NCBI GenBank assembly: GCA_015487335.1
Contig: WFPZ01000279.1
Coordinates: 1-15,340, forward strand
DNA from: Paracoccaceae bacterium
GTDB taxonomy: Bacteria > Pseudomonadota > Alphaproteobacteria > Rhodobacterales > Rhodobacteraceae
DNA: 15,340 nucleotides
Direction: 5' to 3'
The position numbers and the translations under genes were made by a program. This document shows, piece by piece, positions 6,701 through 14,593 of the stretch. The notes beneath the pieces were generated by a model. It was not told the origin of the DNA, made no database searches, and was given only the letters and a program-made list of their open reading frames with translations. Each line of letters starts with the position of its first letter. Within the stretch, counting starts at the first letter, position 1.

Positions 6701-7599
6701 GCGGGGCGCGGGCAGGCGGGCTGTCGCACCCCGCGCGAGGGCATCTGGCGATGCTGCTGTTCTCGGCGCTGGTGGGAGGGTCCTTCGCGCTGGGCGGAAT
6801 GGTGGCCAACGACATCGCGCCGGCGGCGCTGAACGCGGCGCGTTTCGCCATCGCCACGGTGGTGATCGGCGCCGCCGCCCTGGCCACCACCGGCATCTCC
6901 GGCGCCGCCCTGCGCGCGCCCTGGCGCTACCTGGTGCTGGGCGGGCTGTTTGCCGGCTATTTCGTGCTGATGTTCGAGGGGCTGAAGACGGCGCCCCCGG
7001 TTTCCACGGCGGCGGTGTTCACCCTGGCGCCGGTGCTGGCGGCGGGCTTCGGCTGGCTGCTGCTGCGCCAGGTGACCACGGGGCGCATCGCGCTGGCGCT
7101 GGCGGTAGGCGCTGTGGGCGCGCTGTGGGTGATCTTCCGGGCCGATCTCGGCGCCCTGCTGCGGCTGGACGTGGGCCGCGGCGAGGCGATCTACTTCGTC
7201 GGCGTGGCGCTGCATGCGCTCTACACCCCGATGGTGCGGCGGCTGAACCGGGGAGAACCGCCGGTGGTCTTCACCCTGGGAATGCTGGTGGCGGGGCTTC
7301 TGGTGCTGGTGCTCTACGGCTGGTCCGACATCCGCGCCACCGACTGGGCCGGCCTGCCGGCGCGAGTGTGGGTGGCGCTGCTCTATCTGTCGATCGCCGC
7401 CAGCGCCATGACCTTCGTCCTGCTGCAATACGCCACGCTGCACCTGCCCTCCTCGAAGGTGATGGCCTATACCTACCTGGTGCCCAGCTGGGTGGCGCTG
7501 TGGGAAATCGCCCTGGGTCACGGAGCGCCGCCGCCTCTGGTGCTGGTGGGGGTAGGGCTGACCGTGGTGGCGCTGGTGATGCTGCTCAAGGAGGAGTAG
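6691..7599 (+). CDS. DMT-superfamily transporter, EamA family
   Basis: Inner-membrane drug/metabolite-type transporter of 302 aa with about ten hydrophobic segments in two EamA repeats (about residues 18-150 and 163-300). The second-repeat segment LPSSKVMAYTYLVPSWVALW and the first-repeat APPVSTAAVFTLAPVLAAGF are characteristic. The GTG at 6691 is preferred: GGAAGAGG lies 8 bases upstream and TM1 then follows a short cytoplasmic lead. The first ATG (6751) would begin inside TM1. The GTG lies within the 3' end of the lysR gene (10-base overlap, different frame), implying translational coupling. Family members export amino acids, metabolites or drugs; the substrate cannot be assigned. No terminator is seen in the 71 bases before the palindrome axis. 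Confidence 0.92.
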   Translation: MGLSGARAGGLSHPARGHLAMLLFSALVGGSFALGGMVANDIAPAALNAARFAIATVVIGAAALATTGISGAALRAPWRYLVLGGLFAGYFVLMFEGLKTAPPVSTAAVFTLAPVLAAGFGWLLLRQVTTGRIALALAVGAVGALWVIFRADLGALLRLDVGRGEAIYFVGVALHALYTPMVRRLNRGEPPVVFTLGMLVAGLLVLVLYGWSDIRATDWAGLPARVWVALLYLSIAASAMTFVLLQYATLHLPSSKVMAYTYLVPSWVALWEIALGHGAPPPLVLVGVGLTVVALVMLLKEE

Positions 7600-7741
7600 C
7601 GTCCCAGCCGCATGAGGGCCTTTCCGGCAGGGTCACGACGCCTCTTCATCTTGCCCCAAATACTCGCTGCGCAGCGAGTATTTGGGGCAAGATGAAGAGG
7701 CGTCGTGACCCTGCCGGAAAGGCCCTCATGCGGCTGGGACG
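7600..7741. repeat. Non-coding axis of the palindrome with a recurrent-looking motif
   Basis: 71 bases per side lie between the two exporter stop codons, with the axis at 7670/7671 (CGCTGC|GCAGCG). Nearest the axis is CTTCATCTTGCCCCAAATACTC and its reverse complement. I recall similar TTCATCTTGCC(CC)AAATA motifs as frequent intergenic sequences in Rhodobacteraceae genomes. The core could fold into a long hairpin but has no T tract. Because the whole window is self-complementary, how much of this core is a natural palindrome and how much is copied cannot be read from this sequence. Confidence 0.7.
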
Positions 7742-8650
7742 CTACTCCTCCTTGAGCAGCATCACCAGCGCCACCACGGTCAGCCCTACCCCCACCAGCA
7801 CCAGAGGCGGCGGCGCTCCGTGACCCAGGGCGATTTCCCACAGCGCCACCCAGCTGGGCACCAGGTAGGTATAGGCCATCACCTTCGAGGAGGGCAGGTG
7901 CAGCGTGGCGTATTGCAGCAGGACGAAGGTCATGGCGCTGGCGGCGATCGACAGATAGAGCAGCGCCACCCACACTCGCGCCGGCAGGCCGGCCCAGTCG
8001 GTGGCGCGGATGTCGGACCAGCCGTAGAGCACCAGCACCAGAAGCCCCGCCACCAGCATTCCCAGGGTGAAGACCACCGGCGGTTCTCCCCGGTTCAGCC
8101 GCCGCACCATCGGGGTGTAGAGCGCATGCAGCGCCACGCCGACGAAGTAGATCGCCTCGCCGCGGCCCACGTCCAGCCGCAGCAGGGCGCCGAGATCGGC
8201 CCGGAAGATCACCCACAGCGCGCCCACAGCGCCTACCGCCAGCGCCAGCGCGATGCGCCCCGTGGTCACCTGGCGCAGCAGCAGCCAGCCGAAGCCCGCC
8301 GCCAGCACCGGCGCCAGGGTGAACACCGCCGCCGTGGAAACCGGGGGCGCCGTCTTCAGCCCCTCGAACATCAGCACGAAATAGCCGGCAAACAGCCCGC
8401 CCAGCACCAGGTAGCGCCAGGGCGCGCGCAGGGCGGCGCCGGAGATGCCGGTGGTGGCCAGGGCGGCGGCGCCGATCACCACCGTGGCGATGGCGAAACG
8501 CGCCGCGTTCAGCGCCGCCGGCGCGATGTCGTTGGCCACCATTCCGCCCAGCGCGAAGGACCCTCCCACCAGCGCCGAGAACAGCAGCATCGCCAGATGC
8601 CCTCGCGCGGGGTGCGACAGCCCGCCTGCCCGCGCCCCGCTCAGCCCCAC
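7742..8650 (-). CDS. DMT-superfamily transporter, EamA family (mirror copy)
   Basis: Identical in sequence to the exporter at 6691-7599. The GTG start is at 8650 inside the lysR copy; the stop faces the other exporter's stop across the axis. The tail-to-tail pair is created by the palindrome and carries no separate functional information. If the duplication is an artefact, this locus does not exist separately in the genome. Confidence 0.88.
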   Translation of the reverse strand: MGLSGARAGGLSHPARGHLAMLLFSALVGGSFALGGMVANDIAPAALNAARFAIATVVIGAAALATTGISGAALRAPWRYLVLGGLFAGYFVLMFEGLKTAPPVSTAAVFTLAPVLAAGFGWLLLRQVTTGRIALALAVGAVGALWVIFRADLGALLRLDVGRGEAIYFVGVALHALYTPMVRRLNRGEPPVVFTLGMLVAGLLVLVLYGWSDIRATDWAGLPARVWVALLYLSIAASAMTFVLLQYATLHLPSSKVMAYTYLVPSWVALWEIALGHGAPPPLVLVGVGLTVVALVMLLKEE

Positions 8651-9522
8651 GCCCTTGCCTCTTCCTTCAGGAACCGGGTGATCGCCTGCACCTTGGCGGT
8701 GCGATGCAGATCCACGTGGGTGACCAGCCACAGCGGCACCGCCCACTCCTCCCTCGGTTCGAGCAGAGGCACCAGTTCGGGGCAACGGGCCAGCTTCCAT
8801 TCGGCAATGAAGCCGATCCCGGTGCCGGCCCGCACCGCCGTTTCCACGGCCGCAGCCTCGGTGGCACGAAAGACGACGGCCTCGGGCGGCAGGTTCTCCT
8901 TCATCCAGCGCACCACCGGGGCGCGCGAGGCCTCCTCGTCGGCGCTCACGAAGCGGTGGCGCGCAAGTTCGTCCTCGCCCTCGGGGATCCCGTGTTCGTT
9001 GATGTAATCGCGCGAGGCGCACAGCCGCCAGCGCAACCGGATGAAGGGCTGCACCACGTTGTCGGGCTCCTGCGGGCGCTCTCCGCCGCGGATCGCCAGA
9101 TGCGCCTCGCCGAACTCCAGCCGGAACAGGCGGCTGGCGGTCAGATAGCGCACCGAAACGTCCGGGTATCTCCTCCCGAAACGGGCCAGCGCCGGGGTCA
9201 GCAGCCCGGCCAGCCCGTTGACGGTGGTGATCACCAGCTCGCCGCAGACATTCTCGCCCCGGCCACGCAGCCGCCCCACCAGCTGGGCCAGTTGCTCGTC
9301 GGCGGCGGCGGCCACCTGCATCAGCTCGCGCCCGGCCTCGGTGGGGGTGTAGCCGCGGGCGTGACGCTGGAACAGCTTCACCCCGAGCCGCTCCTCCAGG
9401 GCATCCACATGGCGGATCACCGTGGCATGGTGCACGCCCAGCGCCTCGGCCGCCGCGCTCACCGTGCCGGCCTTCGCCACGTGATAGGCGGTGCGGATCT
9501 CGTCCCAGCTTTCCGCGCTCAT
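8641..9522 (-). CDS. LysR-family transcriptional regulator (mirror copy)
   Basis: Same 293-residue protein as at 5819-6700, read leftward from the ATG at 9522. It retains the 10-base overlap with the exporter copy and the upstream dyad at 9548-9573. No residue differs, so there is no sign of paralogue divergence. Confidence 0.9.
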   Translation of the reverse strand: MSAESWDEIRTAYHVAKAGTVSAAAEALGVHHATVIRHVDALEERLGVKLFQRHARGYTPTEAGRELMQVAAAADEQLAQLVGRLRGRGENVCGELVITTVNGLAGLLTPALARFGRRYPDVSVRYLTASRLFRLEFGEAHLAIRGGERPQEPDNVVQPFIRLRWRLCASRDYINEHGIPEGEDELARHRFVSADEEASRAPVVRWMKENLPPEAVVFRATEAAAVETAVRAGTGIGFIAEWKLARCPELVPLLEPREEWAVPLWLVTHVDLHRTAKVQAITRFLKEEARAWG

Positions 9523-9547
9523 GGCCCCTGCCCTTTTCACAACGCCA

Positions 9548-9573
9548 GGCTTGTGCGAGTTCAAACACAAGCC
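9548..9573. promoter_or_regulatory. 8-bp inverted repeat, probable LysR-type operator (mirror copy)
   Basis: GGCTTGTG-N10-CACAAGCC on either strand, 25 bases upstream of the LysR start at 9522. It is the mirror of 5768-5793. Confidence 0.6.
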
Positions 9574-9645
9574 GATCAGAAGCGCCAGATTTGTTTGAAT
9601 ATGCGCAGAATATCCTCTGCAGATTGCAAATTGAAGGGCAAGAAC

Positions 9646-9780
9646 ATGTCCAGTGACACCCTGCGCATCGATGCCTCCGCCCGCCGAAGGCCACCCCGAA
9701 CAGGCCCCCGCCGGACTCTCCGCAAACCGGCCCCGAGCCGCAAGCCGCCGACATTGCCCAGACCGGGATGGCCATGGTGA
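9646..9780 (+). pseudogene. azoR: Possible azoR 5' remnant (mirror copy)
   Basis: Mirror of 5561-5695, here readable on the plus strand: AAGGG, then ATG at 9646, then the LRIDASARR segment and a stop at 9778-9780. Recognition again rests on the first 14 codons only. Confidence 0.38.
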
Positions 9781-10165
9781 TTCCGGCAACGTTCCCGGGG
9801 CCGGGCAAAGGCGACAGGTCGGCCTTGCCCATCGGTCATGGCATGGATCTTCGATGATCTTCCGCCACGCCCCCTTTCGTGCCTTGGGTGAAGCGGTGCG
9901 CCTTGCGTGGGCGGCCCGCATTCGGCACGAGCATCCCGCCACCGGCAGCCGCCCTTCGGCACATGAAGAATACCGAAGATCGCCCTGCGATCACCTCCCG
10001 CGGCTTCCCCGACGGCCACGCGGCAAGCGCGGCTCGATGGCCTCCCGGGCGACACCCGAAAGCCAGGACCAGGACAGAGGCCCGCCGGACATGCTGACCG
10101 ATCCAGCCCGCCCATGCGTGCAGGACAACACAATCTGTCGACATGCTGCAGGGCCATTCCCTGGC
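9781..10165. other. 385-bp stretch without a convincing gene (mirror copy)
   Basis: Mirror of 5176-5560. A plus-strand frame from an ATG at 9854 begins MIFRHAPFRALGEAVRLAWA but runs without a stop into the antisense of the PBP gene and matches nothing I know, so no gene is called. Confidence 0.5.
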
Positions 10166-12514
10166 CTAGCGGTTGCGTTGCCCGAATATCCCGCTCAGGA
10201 CATCCTGCAGGATCTGCTCTGCCACATTGCCGCCGCGTCTGCGCCGGGTGGTGCCCTCGGGCGGGGCGAAGAGCATCGCCAGCTGTTCGTTGGTGAGAAT
10301 GCCGAACTCTTCGCCGCCGGCCTCCAGCGCCGCCGCCTGTTCTGCGGTCAGACGCACCACCGGCGGTTCGGTCGGCCGGATCATCGGCAGGGGTCTGGGC
10401 GGCAGGCCTTCATGCACCTTGAGCATGGTCTCGCGCCAGATCTCGGCCGGCAGACTGCCGCCGGTCAGGCGCTCTGCGGTAGGCGAGTTGTCGTCGTTGC
10501 CCATCCATACGCCGGCCACATAATCGGCGGTGAAGCCCAGAAACCAGGCATCGCGCGCACCCTGGGTGGTGCCGGTCTTGGCGGCAACCTCGCGGCCGGG
10601 CAGCTGGGCGCGCTTGGCGGTGCCCCCTTCCACCACCTGGTTCATCATGTAGATCAGCTGCCGCGTGGTGTCGGTGGTGACCACCCTCTCGCCGATCCCG
10701 CCGGCCTGGCCCATCAACGGCTCTTCGTCGCCCTGGATTCGCAACTCCAGCAGCCCGTAGGGGCGCACGCTGGAACCACCGTTGAGGATGCCGGCATAGG
10801 CGCTGGTCATCTCCAGCAGAGTCGATTCGGACGCCCCCAGCGCGATCGCCGGCCCGTCGGCGAGAAACTCCGGGTTCAGCCCGAAGCCGGTTGCCACCTG
10901 CCGGACGGCATCTCGCCCGACGGTTTCGGTAACCCGCACCGCCGGGGTGTTGAGCGAGTATTTCATCGCATAGGTCAGGGTAACCGGCCCCTTGAACTTG
11001 CCGGTGTAGTTCTTCGGCGACCACGGGCCGGAGCCTGGGATGTCGATGGTGATCGGGGCATCCATCACCACGTCGTCATAGCGGTAGCCCAGATCGAGGG
11101 CGGCAGCATAGACGAAGGGCTTGAAGGCCGAGCCGGTCTGGCGGCGGGCCTGGATCGCGCGATTGAACTGGCCGGCCACCCCCTTGAGCTTGCGCCCCCC
11201 CACCATGGCCCGCACTGCACCGTCTGCGGACATCACCACGATCGCCGCCTGCACTTTGCTGTTTTCGCCGAGGCGCTCCTCGATCACCTTCTGCAGGGCC
11301 TCTTCGGCGGCGGCCTGGATCTTCGGGTCGAAGGTGGTGCGGATGATCACGTCTTCGGTGGTGGCTCTGGTAAAGAAGGACGGCCCGCTTTCCATCACCC
11401 AGTCGGCGAAATAGCCGCCTGCGCGCGCCTCGGCGGCTTCGGACAGTTCTGCCGGATTGGCCCGGGCCTCTTCCGCCTCCTGCGGCGTCAGATAGCCCTG
11501 CTCTTCCATCAGCCCGATGATCAGGTTGGCGCGATCGCGCGAACGCTGCAGATTGGCGGTGGGCGCATATTTCGAGGGTGCCTTGAGCAGGCCGGCCAGC
11601 ATTGCCGCCTCGGCCGGCGAGACCTCGTTGGCCGACTTGCCGAAATAGCGCTGGCTGGCGGCCTCGAAGCCGCGGGTGCCGGCGCCCAGGTAGGCGCGGT
11701 TCAGATAGATCGTGAGGATCTCGTCCTTGGAATACTTCGCTTCCATGGCCAGGGCATAGACGGCCTCCTTTGCCTTCCGCCAAAGCGAGCTTTCGCGACA
11801 GTCGGCCTCATAGGCGGCCTCCGATTCCCACTTCGCGGGGTCGAACTTCACCCCGATGCACAGAAGCTTTGCCGTCTGCTGGGTGATGGTGGAGCCGCCG
11901 TTGCCCGAAAGGGGGCCGCGCCCCGCCTCGAGGTTGATGCGGATCGCCGAGGCGATGCCGCGGGGGCTGATGCCGAAATGCCGGTAGAAGCGCTTGTCTT
12001 CGGTGGCGATGATCGCGTTCTTGAGGTGCGGCGAGACGGTATCGGCGGTGATCTGGCCGCCGAACTGCTCGCCGCGCCAGGCGAAGACCTCGCCGTTTCG
12101 GTCAAGCAGGGTGACCGAGCCGCGCACCCGGGCATCGAGCAGATCGCTCATCGGGGGCAGGGTGGTATAGGTGTACATGACCGCCAGCCCGACGATGATG
12201 GCCGTCACCGCGGCTCCGCGCCAGATCAGGCGCCACAGCAGCACCGTGCTCCAGCGCAGCAGGCCGAACAGGGCCGACACCAGGAAATTGCGCCTTCGGC
12301 CGCCGCCAGCCCTGCGCCGCGCCGCCGCCTGCGCCGCCTTTGGCTTGGGCTGCGAGCTGCGCACGCGGGCGCCGGAGGGCGATGCGGCGACCGCCGCCTT
12401 GTGTCCGGACGATGGGGCTTTCGGCTTCGTCGCCCGGGGCTGTCTGGCCGCGGGTTTTTTCGGATAGCGCCTGTCCGCCACCAGAGGGGGGCGCTTCTTT
12501 CCGTTTCCGCTCAT
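10166..12514 (-). CDS. Bifunctional class A penicillin-binding protein, PBP1A family (mirror copy)
   Basis: Mirror of 2827-5175, starting at ATG 12514. All catalytic motifs (Glu172, Glu250, Ser462, SLN, KTGT) and the Cys219/Cys239 insertion are identical. A second perfectly identical class A PBP gene next to the first would be unusual in a bacterium, which argues that this copy is not a real second locus. Confidence 0.92.
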   Translation of the reverse strand: MSGNGKKRPPLVADRRYPKKPAARQPRATKPKAPSSGHKAAVAASPSGARVRSSQPKPKAAQAAARRRAGGGRRRNFLVSALFGLLRWSTVLLWRLIWRGAAVTAIIVGLAVMYTYTTLPPMSDLLDARVRGSVTLLDRNGEVFAWRGEQFGGQITADTVSPHLKNAIIATEDKRFYRHFGISPRGIASAIRINLEAGRGPLSGNGGSTITQQTAKLLCIGVKFDPAKWESEAAYEADCRESSLWRKAKEAVYALAMEAKYSKDEILTIYLNRAYLGAGTRGFEAASQRYFGKSANEVSPAEAAMLAGLLKAPSKYAPTANLQRSRDRANLIIGLMEEQGYLTPQEAEEARANPAELSEAAEARAGGYFADWVMESGPSFFTRATTEDVIIRTTFDPKIQAAAEEALQKVIEERLGENSKVQAAIVVMSADGAVRAMVGGRKLKGVAGQFNRAIQARRQTGSAFKPFVYAAALDLGYRYDDVVMDAPITIDIPGSGPWSPKNYTGKFKGPVTLTYAMKYSLNTPAVRVTETVGRDAVRQVATGFGLNPEFLADGPAIALGASESTLLEMTSAYAGILNGGSSVRPYGLLELRIQGDEEPLMGQAGGIGERVVTTDTTRQLIYMMNQVVEGGTAKRAQLPGREVAAKTGTTQGARDAWFLGFTADYVAGVWMGNDDNSPTAERLTGGSLPAEIWRETMLKVHEGLPPRPLPMIRPTEPPVVRLTAEQAAALEAGGEEFGILTNEQLAMLFAPPEGTTRRRRGGNVAEQILQDVLSGIFGQRNR

Positions 12515-12607
12515 GCTTCCGGTTTCCGATACCTGCTCGTTTGAGACTAGATAAGCTGTCCTGCAACGAATGTGGAGCCACCGCGGCTCACATTATGTTT
12601 TTCCGAC

Positions 12608-12653
12608 TGCACAATAAATATGCAAATGTAGGAATTTGTGCAAAAAATGTGCA
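12608..12653. promoter_or_regulatory. TGTGCA half-site cluster upstream of glnK (mirror copy)
   Basis: Reading toward glnK: TGCACA at 12608-12613, TGTGCA at 12637-12642 and TGTGCA at 12648-12653. The cluster ends about 116 bases before the GTG start, a plausible activator position. It is the mirror of 2688-2733. Confidence 0.5.
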
Positions 12654-12667
12654 TTTCGTCTTGCGGC

Positions 12668-12687
12668 CAGCCGGATTTCGCCGGCTG
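12668..12687 (+). other. Stem-loop in the glnK leader (mirror copy)
   Basis: CAGCCGG-ATTTCG-CCGGCTG, mirror of 2654-2673; no T tract follows. Confidence 0.35.
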
Positions 12688-12756
12688 TCTGCTTGAGACT
12701 CACCCCTCCTGCACGCTTCCTGCCCTTGTGAAATCCCGCAGGGGCACCTGCCAACC

Positions 12757-12763
12757 GGAGGGG
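12757..12763 (+). promoter_or_regulatory. Ribosome binding site of glnK (mirror copy)
   Basis: GGAGGGG, 6 bases before the GTG at 12770; mirror of 2578-2584. Confidence 0.85.
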
Positions 12764-12769
12764 AATGAC

Positions 12770-13108
12770 GTGAAACTGATCATTGCTGCAATCAAGCCGT
12801 TCAAGCTGGACGAGGTGCGCGAAGCGCTCACCGCGATCGGCGTGCGCGGGATGATGGTAACCGAAATCAAGGGATTCGGGTCGCAGTCCGGGCATACCGA
12901 GATCTACCGGGGTGCCGAATATACGGTGAACTTCGTGCCCAAGGTCAAGATCGAGGTGGCCGTGCCGGCCTCGATGGTCGAGCAGGTCACCGAAGCCATC
13001 GTGAACGCCGCCAGAACCGGCAAGATCGGTGACGGCAAGATTTTCGTTCTCGACGTGGAAAGCGCCGTGCGCGTCCGCACCGGCGAAACCAACGAAGACG
13101 CGCTGTAA
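12770..13108 (+). CDS. glnK: Nitrogen regulatory protein P-II, GlnK type (mirror copy)
   Basis: Mirror of 2233-2571, 112 aa from the GTG at 12770, with Tyr51, Arg47 and the P-II C-terminal signature unchanged. It is followed after 32 bases by the amtB copy. Confidence 0.93.
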   Translation: MKLIIAAIKPFKLDEVREALTAIGVRGMMVTEIKGFGSQSGHTEIYRGAEYTVNFVPKVKIEVAVPASMVEQVTEAIVNAARTGKIGDGKIFVLDVESAVRVRTGETNEDAL

Positions 13109-13140
13109 AGCCGCGCAAGCCCGAAAGAGTGAGAGAGACA

Positions 13141-14463
13141 ATGAAAAGCCTGATGAAAACTGCCGGCCTGGCCGCCGCGATCTCGGCGCCGGCCCTTCCC
13201 GTGGTGGCCCAGGAGGCCGCCGAACCGATCATGGACAAGGGCGATGTCGCCTGGATGATGGTCTCGACCCTGCTGGTGCTGCTGATGATCCTGCCCGGTC
13301 TGGCGCTGTTCTACGGCGGCATGGTACGCCGCAAGAACATGCTGTCGGTTCTGATGCAGTCGACGCTGATCACCGCCATGGCCATGGTGATCTGGGTGAT
13401 CTACGGCTACTCGATGTCCTTCGGCGGCTCCACCAGCCCCTACTGGGGCGGGCTGAGCAAGATGTTCCTGGCCGGGGTGACGATGGATTCGATGGTGGGC
13501 ACCTTCACCGACGGCGTGGTCATTCCGGAATACGTGTTCATCGCCTTCCAGATGACCTTCGCCGCCATCACCCCGGTGCTGATCATCGGCGCCTTCGTCG
13601 AGCGCATCAAGCTTTCGGCGCTGATGGTCTTCATCGCGCTGTGGCTGACGGTGGTCTACTTCCCGGTGGCGCACATGGTCTGGGACGGCTCGGGCCTGAT
13701 CTTCAACATGGGCGCGCTGGACTTCGCCGGCGGCACCGTGGTGCATATCAACGCCGGTGTGGCAGGCCTGGTGGGCGCGCTGGTTCTCGGCAAGCGCATG
13801 GGCCTGGGCAAGGACATGATGGCGCCGCACTCCATGACGCTGACCATGGTCGGTGCCTCGCTGCTGTGGGTGGGCTGGTTCGGCTTCAACGCCGGCTCCA
13901 ACCTCGAGGCCAACGGCGGCGCCACCCTGGCGATGATGAACACCTTCGCCGCCACCGCCGGCGCCATCCTCGCCTGGTCGGCGATCGAGGCGATCTTCCG
14001 CGGCAAGGCCTCGATGCTGGGCGCGGCGACGGGCATGGTGACCGGCCTGGTAGCGGTGACCCCGGCAGCGGGCTCGGTGGGCCCGGTGGGCGCTATCGTG
14101 CTGGGTGCGATTGCCTCTGCCGCCGCCTATTTCTTCGTCAGCAAGGTGAAGAACGCCTTTGGCTACGATGACAGCCTCGACGTGTTCGGCTGCCATGGCA
14201 TCGGCGGCATCGTCGGCGCGGTCGGCACCGGCATCTTCACCTCCGCCGCGCTGGGCGGCATCGGATACGGCGATGGCGTGACCATGGCGATGCAGACCTG
14301 GATCCAGATCAAGGCGGTCGTCATCACCATCATCTGGGGCGGTATCGCATCCTTCGTCATCCTCAAGGTCATCGACATGGTGATCGGCCTGCGCGTCAGC
14401 GAGGAAGTGGAGCGCGAGGGCCTGGACCTGGCCGTGCACGGCGAGGCTGCCTACCACGAGTGA
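13141..14463 (+). CDS. amtB: Ammonium transporter AmtB (mirror copy)
   Basis: Mirror of 878-2200. On this strand the start choice is easy to see: GTG at 13129, then GAGAGAG at 13131-13137, then ATG at 13141 opening the signal peptide. The purine run fits as the Shine-Dalgarno sequence for the ATG. The protein is identical, including both pore histidines. Confidence 0.94.
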   Translation: MKSLMKTAGLAAAISAPALPVVAQEAAEPIMDKGDVAWMMVSTLLVLLMILPGLALFYGGMVRRKNMLSVLMQSTLITAMAMVIWVIYGYSMSFGGSTSPYWGGLSKMFLAGVTMDSMVGTFTDGVVIPEYVFIAFQMTFAAITPVLIIGAFVERIKLSALMVFIALWLTVVYFPVAHMVWDGSGLIFNMGALDFAGGTVVHINAGVAGLVGALVLGKRMGLGKDMMAPHSMTLTMVGASLLWVGWFGFNAGSNLEANGGATLAMMNTFAATAGAILAWSAIEAIFRGKASMLGAATGMVTGLVAVTPAAGSVGPVGAIVLGAIASAAAYFFVSKVKNAFGYDDSLDVFGCHGIGGIVGAVGTGIFTSAALGGIGYGDGVTMAMQTWIQIKAVVITIIWGGIASFVILKVIDMVIGLRVSEEVEREGLDLAVHGEAAYHE

Positions 14464-14481
14464 GAGCCAACCGCATAACAT

Positions 14482-14508
14482 CGGGCCGGCTGCCTTCCTG
14501 CCGGCCCG
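14482..14508 (+). other. Stem-loop after amtB (mirror copy)
   Basis: CGGGCCGGC-TGCCTTCCT-GCCGGCCCG, mirror of 833-859. Confidence 0.6.
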
Positions 14509-14517
14509 GACAAACTC

Positions 14518-14549
14518 CCCGGGCGTGCAAGCGCCCGGGCTTTTTCTTT
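14518..14549 (+). terminator. Rho-independent terminator of glnK-amtB (mirror copy)
   Basis: CCCGGGCG-TGCAAG-CGCCCGGG, one C, then TTTTTCTTT; mirror of 792-823. Confidence 0.85.
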
Positions 14550-14593
14550 CCTGAACCGTTGCAGATGGCCTGAGCGCGGCGGCCGCGCGGCAC

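Noticed and set aside
9854..10165. Plus-strand frame starting MIFRHAPFRALGEAVRLAWA as a possible small protein (mirror in 5176-5488)
   Set aside because: It has no recognised family, only a weak ribosome site, and no stop before running antisense through the PBP gene.
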